Shown: positions 51,398 through 58,855 of the stretch, piece after piece | Layout of the letters: every line of letters begins with the position of its first letter | Position numbering within the stretch: position 1 is the stretch's first letter | Assembly (NCBI RefSeq): GCF_000759835.1 | Contig: NZ_BBNB01000008.1 | Span: 1 to 64,000 of the forward strand | DNA length: 64,000 nucleotides | DNA from: Citrobacter sedlakii NBRC 105722 | GTDB taxonomy: Bacteria > Pseudomonadota > Gammaproteobacteria > Enterobacterales > Enterobacteriaceae | Reading direction: 5' to 3' | Made by a program: the position numbers and the translations under genes | Notes under the pieces: generated by a model | The model's database searches: none | What the model was told of the DNA's origin: nothing | Seen by the model: only the letters and a program-made list of their open reading frames with translations

Positions 51398-51442
51398 CCG
51401 GACTCATTACTTTCTATCCGGACTCCACTTTTTCACCCGGAC
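51398..51442 (+). repeat. Three helically phased CCGGAC repeats upstream of the alpA-like gene
   Basis: CCGGAC occurs at 51398, 51418 and 51437, spaced 20 and 19 bp (about two helix turns), the first two as TCCGGACTC. They lie 65-110 bp upstream of the regulator start in the promoter region, so an operator or binding array is likely. Confidence 0.55.
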
Positions 51443-51507
51443 CTATACCTCCCCTTCCCTTTCCGCGCTATAACCGCTCCGACACTCTGTTCCCGTGAGG
51501 TGCAATC

Positions 51508-51723
51508 ATGAAAACCCGTGCTGACAGTAACGATGCTTTTCCCGAAAGCGGCAACGTGCGTATGCGGCAGGTGGTCCAGTTTCTGGCGATGAGCGAATCG
51601 TCGGTTTACCGCCTGATTAAAAACACCGACTTTCCCCGCCCCGTCCACCTCTCTTCCCGACTGGTGGTTTTCGATGCCGCTGAAATTCGTCAGTGGCAAC
51701 AGCGCCGCACCGCCATCCGTTAA
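51508..51723 (+). CDS. AlpA-family phage transcriptional regulator
   Basis: A 71-aa protein of the AlpA/prophage CP4-57 regulatory family, a MerR-like winged helix: RMRQVVQFLAMSESSVYRLIKN is the helix-turn-helix, followed by FPRPVHLSSRLVVFDAAEIRQW, the family's typical wing. AlpA of CP4-57 activates the integrase/excisionase genes of elements inserted at ssrA, which suits the location. GAGGTG precedes the start. It lies directly upstream of the DUF927 gene. Confidence 0.88.
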   Translation: MKTRADSNDAFPESGNVRMRQVVQFLAMSESSVYRLIKNTDFPRPVHLSSRLVVFDAAEIRQWQQRRTAIR

Positions 51724-51758
51724 TCCACGCTCAGGGATGAGCCGACCGATACCCCATC

Positions 51759-51893
51759 ATGAAACGCGCGCCCTTTCTCTGTAAGCAGTCTCCGGACCGC
51801 ACGCTCGAAGTGGTAATCCTTGCCGGAAGCTAGGCATGGGAGACCTCACGCGTATGGCGAAAAGATCCCGACCGGGAAGATGATGTTCCCCCG
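51759..51893 (+). pseudogene. Probable lost N-terminus of the DUF927 gene, cut by an in-frame TAG
   Basis: From the ATG at 51759 the same frame reads MKRAPFLCKQSPDRTLEVV..., meets TAG at 51831-51833 (codon 25), and continues without further stops into the DUF927 gene (AWETSRVWRKDPDREDDVPP). The composition on both sides matches, so the amber codon looks like a point mutation of a longer ancestral gene rather than a natural boundary. No convincing ribosome-binding site is seen close to the ATG. Confidence 0.55.
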
Positions 51894-53828
51894 GTGGTAC
51901 TCGGCCCGGATGAACTGGCCGATCTGGACAACCTGACCATAATCAGGCCCGACACGCTCTACGTCCGGGTATTTCGAACCGGCGATATCCGCGAAGAGGA
52001 GTTGCTGAAAATCGCCGTAAAACTGGCGCACGCGGGTGTGCAGATGGCCCGGCTGATGAGCCCTGACGGTGAGTTGCTGGAGAACTGGACCGGACAGCTC
52101 GCACGCCTGCGGCAGGAAAGGCCTTCTGACATCCTGCCGGATCACTTCCGCCTCGATGAAGAAGCGCTGTGGTTTGACAAGCTCACCGAACGGCGCGACG
52201 GTGAAAGCGACGTCCAGCCCCAGCGCATCTGTTCCCCTCTGCGTGTCACCGCCATCACCTGCGACAGCCATGACGGCAGCTATGGCCGCCTGCTGGAATG
52301 GCACACCACCACCGGGCAGTTGCGGCGCTGGGCCATGCCGATGGCGATGCTCAGCGGTAACGGCGAGGAGCTGCGGCGCATCCTGCTGGAGAACGGCCTG
52401 ACCTATATCTCCACCCGCCCCGCCCTGCGCAGCCTGCTGTGCGAGTACATCTCGCGGTCACTCCCCGGACGCCGGGTCACCTGCGTGGAGAAAACCGGCT
52501 GGCACTGCGGGGTGTACGTGTTGCCGGATGAAGTTATCGGTCCCGGTGGCGACAATGTCATTCTTCAGGGCAGCCACTACCTGACTGGCGGCTTTGCGCA
52601 GGCCGGTACGCTGGCGGAATGGCAGGAGCAGGTCGCCGCACTCTGTGCAGACAATTCACGGCTGGTCTTTGCCGTCTGCTGTGCGCTGGCCGCCCCGCTA
52701 CTGCGCCTGATCGGCACGGGTGGCGGAGGCTTTCACCTACGCGGTGAGTCCACCGACGGTAAAACCACGGTGATGAAAGTGGCCGCTTCCGTCTGTGGCG
52801 GGACGGATTACTGGCTCTCCTGGCGGGCCACCGGGAATGCGCTGGAAGGAATTGCCAGTCGCCACAACGATGCCCTGCTGCCGCTCGATGAACTGCGCGA
52901 AGTGGACCCGCGTGAAGCCGGGATAATTGCCTATATGCTGGCGAACGGCCAGGGCAAGGGGCGTGCCCGCACCGACGGTGAAGTACGTAACCGCAGGCAC
53001 TGGACGCTGCTGCTGTTCTCCACCGGGGAACTGTCGCTGGCGGAACATACCGAACGCGCCGGGGAGCGCCTCTACGCCGGAATGGACGTGCGCATGGTAC
53101 AAATCCCCAGCGACACCGGGCAGCATGGGGCGTTTGAGCAGCTACATGGCTTTGCCAGCGGCCAGCAGTTCGCCGATGCCCTATGCGACCGTGTCGCCCG
53201 CTTCCACGGCACCGCCTTTCGTGCCTGGCTGGCTTTCCTCACCAGCGACCTGGACGCCAGCACCACGCTGGCAAGAGAGCTACTTCGCCACTACCAGACC
53301 GCCCTGATGCCGGACAACGCAGGAAACCAGGTGCAGCGCATCGTGGCCCGTTTTGCCCTGCTGGCGGTGGCCGGAGAGATGGCAACGTTGCACGGCATCA
53401 CGGGCTGGGAGGAAGGCACGGCGTATGAGGCGGTCCGGATCTGCCTGCACGCCTGGCTGAACGAGCGCGGACATATCGCCAACCAGGAGGATGAAGGCGT
53501 GCTGGCGCAGATCAAGCGGTTCATCACCGCGCACCAGTACAGCCGCTTTGCCTCGTGGGATGGCCCGGACCGCCCGCTTAATATGGTGGGCTTTCGCCGG
53601 GTGGAAAAAGATCCACTGACGGGCGAGGAACACACGTTGTTCTTTATCCTGCCGGAAGGCTGGCGGGAAATGTGCCGGGGCTTCAGTCCCGCCAGAGCGG
53701 CTAGGTTATGTCAGGAAGCAGAATGCCTGCTGTCCGGCAGCGACGGGAAATACCAGTCGCAGGTTCGCCTGCCGGAGATCGGCAAAGCCAGAGTCTACCG
53801 TCTTACCTCCCGCATCCTCAGTATCTGA
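51894..53828 (+). CDS. DUF927 helicase/primase-like replication protein
   Basis: Replication-type ATPase of P4-like islands: DUF927 (superfamily II/III helicase-like) occupies about residues 150-440. It has Walker A GESTDGKTT (about 284-292), Walker B LLPLDELRE, and the conserved GGGGFHLRGESTDGK, SWRATGNALEGIA and GQGKGRAR segments. The call begins at a GTG at 51894 only because it is the first usable codon after the in-frame TAG; translation may start later or the gene may be dead. It probably unwinds or primes the nearby iteron region at 53855-54058. Downstream of alpA-like in the same direction. Confidence 0.8.
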   Translation: MVLGPDELADLDNLTIIRPDTLYVRVFRTGDIREEELLKIAVKLAHAGVQMARLMSPDGELLENWTGQLARLRQERPSDILPDHFRLDEEALWFDKLTERRDGESDVQPQRICSPLRVTAITCDSHDGSYGRLLEWHTTTGQLRRWAMPMAMLSGNGEELRRILLENGLTYISTRPALRSLLCEYISRSLPGRRVTCVEKTGWHCGVYVLPDEVIGPGGDNVILQGSHYLTGGFAQAGTLAEWQEQVAALCADNSRLVFAVCCALAAPLLRLIGTGGGGFHLRGESTDGKTTVMKVAASVCGGTDYWLSWRATGNALEGIASRHNDALLPLDELREVDPREAGIIAYMLANGQGKGRARTDGEVRNRRHWTLLLFSTGELSLAEHTERAGERLYAGMDVRMVQIPSDTGQHGAFEQLHGFASGQQFADALCDRVARFHGTAFRAWLAFLTSDLDASTTLARELLRHYQTALMPDNAGNQVQRIVARFALLAVAGEMATLHGITGWEEGTAYEAVRICLHAWLNERGHIANQEDEGVLAQIKRFITAHQYSRFASWDGPDRPLNMVGFRRVEKDPLTGEEHTLFFILPEGWREMCRGFSPARAARLCQEAECLLSGSDGKYQSQVRLPEIGKARVYRLTSRILSI

Positions 53829-53854
53829 GTGCAGTCTCGAGTGTCTTAAAAAAA

Positions 53855-54058
53855 GGTGGTACAGGGTGGGACAAGTGGTACACGCAGAGCTGGCGCGGGT
53901 TACAGCGTCCCATCTTAGAGAATTTGGTTTAAAAAAAGTGGTACAGGGTGGGACAGCCGTTGCTGAATCTGTCCCACTTTTCAGACTGGCATTTTTCAGG
54001 TGGTACAGCGCAAAGCCACGGCTGGTGCGGTTGTACCACTTGTCCCACCTGTACCACC
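53855..54058. repeat. Iteron cluster: putative replication origin of the island
   Basis: Ten copies of the nonamer RGTGGKACA. Forward copies start at 53855, 53865, 53874, 53937, 53947 and 53999; reverse copies lie at 53970-53978, 54032-54040, 54041-54049 and 54050-54058. A tandem triplet points right at the left end and a tandem triplet points left at the right end, with 9-10 bp spacing. P4-type origins have short GGTG-containing iterons bound by the phage primase-helicase, so an origin (and cis region) for the adjacent DUF927 protein is the likely role. No gene is credible in 53829-54201. Confidence 0.65.
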
Positions 54059-54201
54059 TCAAAAACAGAAGGAATGAAAATGGCGAAAAGGGACTGCAAA
54101 GGCTAAGGCTAAAAGGAAGGGAGAATAAGGGGAACGGGCTTGCCCTTAAATGAACATGAAATACATCCCTAACTATAAATCACATCAAATATGTCAACTA
54201 A

Positions 54202-55758
54202 TTAAAGCTCTGAGATTTTTAAACCTATTAAAACCCCACTTACCAGACCAGAATTAACATAAGATACTCTAGTTATATTCGAATGATTGTGATTTTTAAT
54301 AAAACTGACAGTTCTTCTTTCTGATGATATTTCATCTTGTATTGCTGACGATAATATCTCATCATTCATAACGAAACCAATCTGATTTTTAATCAATGAT
54401 TTCTCCGACTGAGTATCTTTGAAAAAAACAGAAGAATCATGATTTATTACTTTGTATTTCTCATCCTCTGAAGTAAAAGCCTTAATAAAACCAGAAAATT
54501 TATGCCCCCCAGATTCAAACTGAATCTCTCTTTTTTCACAAGTAAAACCATATGAATAAATAATAAAATCGTGTTCAAAACCTCCATTTAAAATTCGTAA
54601 ATTTTCATGACATCTATATACAATCTCATATATACCAGGATTTTTAAACTCTTTATCCTTATAAATCTCCCTGTACGATACTTTACTTTCCTCTATTTCA
54701 TTAATAATGAAATCATAATCAACTAAAACAATTGAACGAGATGGTAAATAAAATATTTCGTTTGATTTGTTTTTTCGCGCAAGTTGCATCTTATTTTCGC
54801 GAAAAGAGTCCAACTCATCCCATGTTTTATTATAATTAGTCAGTAAATCATCGATGCATTTAATAATGTAATATTGCAACCGCCCTAGCAATGAACTTAT
54901 TTCATCATCAGTAAGGATGTCCTCTAACTGCTTACCTACATGAATAATTTGCGTACGATAACCATCATTATTGTCACCACTTGTGTAAAGTTTGAACTCT
55001 TCTGCCAGTCTCGTTTCATCATAACTATTAACTACAAGATGCTGGGCTATCTTTGTACGTACTTTTTTAAATTGTTCATAAGTTAGCGGATATGCAATAA
55101 ATTCAAACAACCTCATAAACTCTATAAATTTATCTGTGTTCCCAGTATTTTCCAATGCATTGGAAAATAAATGTAACGACCGCATCGCCACATTCCCAGT
55201 TATATTAATATCTGGTTTAAAAATAGATAAATCGCGTAAAAATGTCATATCATCAATCGTTACTCCTTTCGTAGAACTTAGTACATTTCCATAAATATCA
55301 GATTTAACAATTCTCGAAAATAGTCCATGCTGGGATACCATTGCTAAAAGAGTATTTCCATTTTTCAATTGTCCTACACGACCTATCATCGTCTTTTTAT
55401 CATTAACATCACAAAACCTCAACCTTATAAAGTCTACAATCCCCCGTGTTTTATTTATTGCTTTACGTAGAATTTCTTTATCTGAACCAATATTGCCGGG
55501 ATACTCAGAATACGAACAATCTTTTATGACAATAGTAACACAATTTGAAATCTCAGATAAGTAACCCTCTACTTCTTCTTTTTGCTCATTGGAGTCATAG
55601 TACACATTATCAAATCCTTTTGACAATTTAAAATATCCCTTTGGATAAATAGAAACATTCCCCAAAAAAAAGACATCGTTAATATCAAGGTACTCAACTG
55701 GTAATATGTAAATATACGAAAACTCATCATCTGAGAATAGTTTTTCTATTTTTTCCAT
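54202..55758 (-). CDS. Unknown 518-aa protein with HEPN-type R-x4-H motif; candidate anti-phage effector
   Basis: Not confidently matched to a named family. The AT-rich gene encodes a 518-aa cytoplasmic protein. The middle holds a helical region with GYRTQIIHVGKQ, giving Arg268-x4-His273, the catalytic signature of HEPN ribonucleases and especially like ApeA-type HEPN domains (an Rxx(x)IIH-G pattern after an E-rich helix such as FIEFMRLFEFI). The N-terminal 200 aa are beta-rich and could be a sensing or substrate domain; the C-terminus has no recognisable domain. It is 38 bp downstream of an XRE regulator on the same strand and in an island with Hachiman, so an RNA-cleaving defence or toxin role is an inference from motif and context. 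Confidence 0.6.
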   Translation of the reverse strand: MEKIEKLFSDDEFSYIYILPVEYLDINDVFFLGNVSIYPKGYFKLSKGFDNVYYDSNEQKEEVEGYLSEISNCVTIVIKDCSYSEYPGNIGSDKEILRKAINKTRGIVDFIRLRFCDVNDKKTMIGRVGQLKNGNTLLAMVSQHGLFSRIVKSDIYGNVLSSTKGVTIDDMTFLRDLSIFKPDINITGNVAMRSLHLFSNALENTGNTDKFIEFMRLFEFIAYPLTYEQFKKVRTKIAQHLVVNSYDETRLAEEFKLYTSGDNNDGYRTQIIHVGKQLEDILTDDEISSLLGRLQYYIIKCIDDLLTNYNKTWDELDSFRENKMQLARKNKSNEIFYLPSRSIVLVDYDFIINEIEESKVSYREIYKDKEFKNPGIYEIVYRCHENLRILNGGFEHDFIIYSYGFTCEKREIQFESGGHKFSGFIKAFTSEDEKYKVINHDSSVFFKDTQSEKSLIKNQIGFVMNDEILSSAIQDEISSERRTVSFIKNHNHSNITRVSYVNSGLVSGVLIGLKISEL

Positions 55759-55796
55759 ATATCCCTCATCAATAAAAGAATAAATCCGTTATAAAA

Positions 55797-56063
55797 TCAA
55801 CAATTTTTTTTGGTACATAACTCATTGTAAAGTTTTAAAATTTCTTCAGCAAATCCATCGTCTACAGTATAAAAATAACACTCCGGCACATTCAGCACTC
55901 TGGCAAACTCACACACCAGCTCAAACGTCGGCTTATGCGTACCATTTTCATAATGAGACAAACGCGAATAAGCCGTAGCCTCTTCTATACCAGCGAGTAC
56001 ACCAAGCTTTTCCTGGGTTAGCTTTGCTCGCAAACGAGCTTCTTTTAGTCTTTTGGGGATCAT
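55797..56063 (-). CDS. XRE-family transcriptional regulator (proximal to HEPN gene)
   Basis: An 88-aa HTH_3/XRE DNA-binding protein: MIPKRLKEARLRAKLTQEKLGV and SHYENGTHKPTFELVCEF form the helix-turn-helix, with a short C-terminal extension ending TKKNC. It follows AGGAC. It is a paralogue of the 92-aa regulator 115 bp upstream and lies 38 bp upstream of the HEPN-type gene, so it probably regulates that operon. Confidence 0.85.
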   Translation of the reverse strand: MIPKRLKEARLRAKLTQEKLGVLAGIEEATAYSRLSHYENGTHKPTFELVCEFARVLNVPECYFYTVDDGFAEEILKLYNELCTKKNC

Positions 56064-56091
56064 ACCGTGTGTCCTGTAAGGATTTCACGGT

Positions 56092-56148
56092 AATCTTTAG
56101 CATTGCTCAAGTTCTTTTATCTTTAGACTTCATAAAGATAGATAACCA
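56092..56148 (-). promoter_or_regulatory. Duplicated operator-like palindrome region (copy 2)
   Basis: Contains CTTTAG-ACTTC-ATAAAG and an ATCTTTAG half-site 30 bp before it, the same arrangement as at 56487-56540, upstream of the HEPN-proximal XRE gene. Probably the autoregulatory operator. Confidence 0.55.
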
Positions 56149-56178
56149 TAACATCAAAGGGAGCGTTAACAAGACCAA

Positions 56179-56457
56179 TTAACTTAAGCGCACCTTTTTC
56201 CACTGAACTCGTTTTCCACCGTAAAGTTTCAGCATTGCATCAGCGAAGCTGTCATCCCGAGTGTAGAAGTAGCCTTCAGGGACATTGAGCACTTCAGCAA
56301 ATCGACAAACCAGTTCGAATTTAGGTTTATGCCTGCCACTTTCGTAATGTGACATTCGCGAATAGCCCGTTTCTTCTGAAATGCCTGCTGCAATAGCCAA
56401 TTCCTCTTGCGACATATCGGCTAACTCTCTCGCAATCCTAAGACGCTTCGGAACCAT
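56179..56457 (-). CDS. XRE-family transcriptional regulator (distal paralogue)
   Basis: A 92-aa XRE/HTH_3 protein, PKRLRIARELADMSQEELAI with SHYESGRHKPKFELVC and the shared end DDSFADAMLKLYG. It is clearly paralogous to the 88-aa regulator (both end in an F-A-x2-(M/I)LKLY core and share the YFYT-DD segment). First gene of the minus-strand operon that runs to the HEPN gene, it is divergent from a Ner-like gene, a cI/cro-like arrangement. Confidence 0.88.
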   Translation of the reverse strand: MVPKRLRIARELADMSQEELAIAAGISEETGYSRMSHYESGRHKPKFELVCRFAEVLNVPEGYFYTRDDSFADAMLKLYGGKRVQWKKVRLS

Positions 56458-56486
56458 AACCCTGTCCTGTTAGTGGTTATATTGAC

Positions 56487-56540
56487 AGCATCTTTAGCAT
56501 TCCTTAAGATGAGTTATCTTTAGACTTCCTAAAGGATATA
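56487..56540. promoter_or_regulatory. Operator/promoter region between XRE and Ner-like genes
   Basis: Holds a perfect inverted repeat CTTTAG-ACTTC-CTAAAG (near 56519-56535) and a near palindrome ATCTTTAG...TTAAGAT just left of it. A rightward promoter TTGACA (56482-56487), 17 bp, TAAGAT (56505-56510) overlaps these and would drive the Ner-like gene, so the XRE protein can plausibly repress it. Confidence 0.6.
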
Positions 56541-56587
56541 TAACGGATTGTCTTAACTGGTTTTCAGACCTGAGAGAGGCAAACAGA

Positions 56588-56863
56588 ATGACTAAAAAAG
56601 ACTGGCACCCCGCCGACATCATTGCTGCCTTACACAAGCGCGGCACCAGTCTGGCGAAACTGTCGCGGGAAGCGGGACTGGCCTCGTCAACGCTGTCGAA
56701 TACCCTGACGCGCCCGTGGCCTAAAGGTGAATGGCTGATTGCCATCGCGCTGAAGGTACACCCGTCAGAGATCTGGCCGAGCCGTTACCTCAACACTGGA
56801 AACAAACGCGAACCCAGAAAACCGCTTTACCCCATGACAACAACCGACAACTCCGGGACATAA
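56588..56863 (+). CDS. Ner-like (Nlp/SfsB family) DNA-binding regulator
   Basis: A 91-aa winged-helix protein of the Mu Ner family: DWHPADIIAALHKRGTSLAKLSREAG and TLSNTLTRPWPKGEWLIAIAL with HPSEIWPSRY. GAGAGG precedes the start. In phage Mu, Ner is the Cro-like repressor of the lysogeny switch; in E. coli SfsB acts on sugar genes. Here it faces the XRE gene and also lies 113 bp upstream of a sugar PTS operon, so either function is possible. Confidence 0.85.
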   Translation: MTKKDWHPADIIAALHKRGTSLAKLSREAGLASSTLSNTLTRPWPKGEWLIAIALKVHPSEIWPSRYLNTGNKREPRKPLYPMTTTDNSGT

Positions 56864-56923
56864 CGACCCGCGCTGTGAGTGGCAGGACGCATTAACCAAC
56901 GATACCTGACAGGAGAGTTGTTT

Positions 56924-56998
56924 ATGCACACCGAACCACAACCATGCACCATCGCATTGAGTACAGGAGGCCGCCATGTTTCTGGTCTCCCTGGCTGA
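56924..56998 (+). CDS. Possible 24-aa leader peptide overlapping the PTS IIC gene
   Basis: ATG at 56924, six bases after AGGAGAG, encodes MHTEPQPCTIALSTGGRHVS... and stops at 56996-56998, 23 bases inside the IIC gene. The IIC start has its own AGGAGG. The strong site and overlap fit translational coupling or a leader, but the codons show no repeated regulatory residue, so it may be fortuitous. Confidence 0.35.
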   Translation: MHTEPQPCTIALSTGGRHVSGLPG

Positions 56999-57497
56999 AG
57001 GCTTTATCCACCTGTTCCAGGCCGCAGGCAAAATCTTCCTCGACATGATGACCGGGCTAATCCCGATGCTCATCTGCCTGCTGCTGGCCATCAACTTCCT
57101 GATGAAGCTGGTCGGCACCGTCAGAATGGAGAAAGTCGCCGTCCTGCTCGGCCGCTCACGCATCCTCACCTACGGCGTGCTGCCGGTGCTCGGCTGGTTT
57201 TTTATGAGCAGCCCCGGCGCGCTCACTTTAGGCAAACTCCTGCCCGAAAAGAGCAAGCCCGGCTATGAGGATGCGCTCGGCACCACCGCCCATCCGCTCA
57301 CCAGCCTGTTTCCCCACGTGGTGCCCTCGGAGCTGTTCGTCTGGCTCGGCGTCGCCGCCGGGGTTAAGGCGCTCGGCCTGCCCGTCACCTCGCTGGCGCT
57401 GCGTTATATCGCTGCCGCCATGTTGATTGGTTTAATCCGCGGGATTATCACCGAGTACCTGTTCCTGCGGCTCAGCAAGCGGGGGAATGCGCCATGA
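56976..57497 (+). CDS. Glucitol-family PTS EIIC component
   Basis: A 173-aa membrane protein like SrlA: three to four hydrophobic helices (LIPMLICLLLAINFLMKLVG, LTYGVLPVLGWFFMSS) and the family LFPHVVPSELFVWLGVA motif. In E. coli SrlA pairs with SrlE and SrlB to import and phosphorylate D-glucitol. The start follows AGGAGG, and its stop overlaps the IIA-like start (ATGA). The substrate is unknown. Confidence 0.85.
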   Translation: MFLVSLAEGFIHLFQAAGKIFLDMMTGLIPMLICLLLAINFLMKLVGTVRMEKVAVLLGRSRILTYGVLPVLGWFFMSSPGALTLGKLLPEKSKPGYEDALGTTAHPLTSLFPHVVPSELFVWLGVAAGVKALGLPVTSLALRYIAAAMLIGLIRGIITEYLFLRLSKRGNAP

Positions 57498-57868
57498 TGA
57501 TTTACTGCGCACGTATTACTGCCATCGGGCTGTTTGTCGCCGACGGCCTCACCGACAAAATGCTCATCACCTTCGACAGCAACGGGCCGAAGGACTGCCT
57601 CGATTACTCCCTGTCGCTGGAGCCGTCGTTCCGGGAAGAGAGCCTGATGATACTCCCCGGCGACCGCCTGCTGCTGGCGGGTCACGACTATCTGGTGACT
57701 GCCGTCGGCAAGGGGGCACAGCAGGCGCTGTTTGAACTCGGCCACCTGACGCTGGTGTTCAATGGTGACCTGAATCCCTGCCACGTCGGCGCGGTTCATC
57801 TCTCCGGCCCGGTGCCAAACCTGCGTGACCTGCACGGCAATCTGGTGATTGAGGAGGGGCGGCCATGA
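57494..57868 (+). CDS. Glucitol-family PTS EIIA-like protein lacking the phospho-His
   Basis: A 124-aa protein of the PTSIIA_gutA family, aligned with E. coli SrlB over its length (TDKMLITF, LPGDRLLLAGHDYLVTAVG, LGHLTLVFNG, AVHLSGPVP). E. coli SrlB is phosphorylated on His43 (motif HCHG); the matching position here is Leu42 within SLSLEP and no His is near. Unless another His takes over, it cannot accept phosphate from HPr in the usual way. Overlaps both neighbours by 4 bp, so expression is coupled. It sits between IIC and IIBC, unlike the srlA-srlE-srlB order. Confidence 0.8.
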   Translation: MMIYCARITAIGLFVADGLTDKMLITFDSNGPKDCLDYSLSLEPSFREESLMILPGDRLLLAGHDYLVTAVGKGAQQALFELGHLTLVFNGDLNPCHVGAVHLSGPVPNLRDLHGNLVIEEGRP

Positions 57869-58845
57869 ACACGGTACTTATTCCCCCCGGCCCCGGCGGA
57901 TACGGTAAAGGGCTGTGGCTGCCTGTTGGCAGTGGCAAAAAGGTGCTGTCGCTGACCGGGCGGGAAATCCATCCGGTTGCGATAGAAATTGGCGCACTCA
58001 CCGAATCGGAAATCGTCAACGGCTTCTCAGACATTCCGCCGGATAACGACATCCTGTGCGTGGTGATTAACTGTGCCGGGTCCCTGCGCTGCGGCCTGTA
58101 TCCGCAGAAGAGCATCCCGACCATCAACGTACTCCCCACCTGGCGGGCAGGACCGCTGGCGCACTTTATTACCGAAGAGAACTACGTCTCCGGCGTGACG
58201 ATGGAACAGCTGGTTCTGGTGGATACTGTCGAGGCCCCGGACGGCAGGTCAGAGGTAACCACAGAGCCTGCGCCACGGGTCATCACCACACCGCCACCTC
58301 CGCGTGGCGCGGAGAAACTGGTGCACATGGTCGAACAGACCGGCACTGCCGTCGGCCACGTTATCGCCCTGCTGTTCGCCGCCAGCCGTGAAGCGGTGGA
58401 CGTGTCGCTGCGCAACGTTATCCCGTTTATGGCCTTTGTCTCACTGCTGATTGCCCTGGTGCAGGAAACCGCACTCGGCAGCCTGATTGCCCACGCCCTG
58501 ACGCCGCTGGCGAACTCGCTGTGGGGACTGGTGCTGCTGTCGCTCATCTGCGGCATTCCGTTCCTCTCCCCGGTACTCGGGCCGGGCGCGGCCATCTCGC
58601 AGGTGATTGGCGTGATGATAGGCACACAGATTGGCGCAGGGGCGATATCTCCGGCCTTCGCCCTGCCTGCCCTGTTCGCCATCAACGTGCAGGTCGGCTG
58701 CGACTTTGTCCCGGTGGGACTTTCCATGCAGGAGGCGAAACCGGAGACCATCGCAAAAGGTGTACCCGCCTTTCTGCTCTCGCGTCAGTTAACCGGACCG
58801 CTGGCCGTCATCATCGGCTGGCTGTTTTCCCTGGGCTTATTCTGA
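57865..58845 (+). CDS. Glucitol-family PTS EIIBC component
   Basis: A 326-aa SrlE-like protein: an N-terminal IIB domain (about 1-130) with conserved Cys70 and Cys76 (INCAGSLRCGLYP), corresponding to the E. coli Cys pair that includes the phospho-Cys, and a C-terminal membrane domain (about 165-320) with FLSPVLGPGAAISQVIGV and FALPALFAINVQVGCDFVPVGLS. The IIB is thus intact although IIA is not. Coupled to the IIA-like gene and followed 10 bp later by a dehydrogenase. Confidence 0.87.
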   Translation: MNTVLIPPGPGGYGKGLWLPVGSGKKVLSLTGREIHPVAIEIGALTESEIVNGFSDIPPDNDILCVVINCAGSLRCGLYPQKSIPTINVLPTWRAGPLAHFITEENYVSGVTMEQLVLVDTVEAPDGRSEVTTEPAPRVITTPPPPRGAEKLVHMVEQTGTAVGHVIALLFAASREAVDVSLRNVIPFMAFVSLLIALVQETALGSLIAHALTPLANSLWGLVLLSLICGIPFLSPVLGPGAAISQVIGVMIGTQIGAGAISPAFALPALFAINVQVGCDFVPVGLSMQEAKPETIAKGVPAFLLSRQLTGPLAVIIGWLFSLGLF

Positions 58846-58855
58846 GGACTCACTA

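Noticed and set aside
51737-51784. 15-codon frame overlapping the start of the DUF927 frame
   Set aside because: No spaced ribosome-binding site and no recognisable product.
53866-54153. 95-codon frame over the iteron cluster
   Set aside because: Its sequence is produced by the nonamer repeats, it has no homologue-like features and no good start site.
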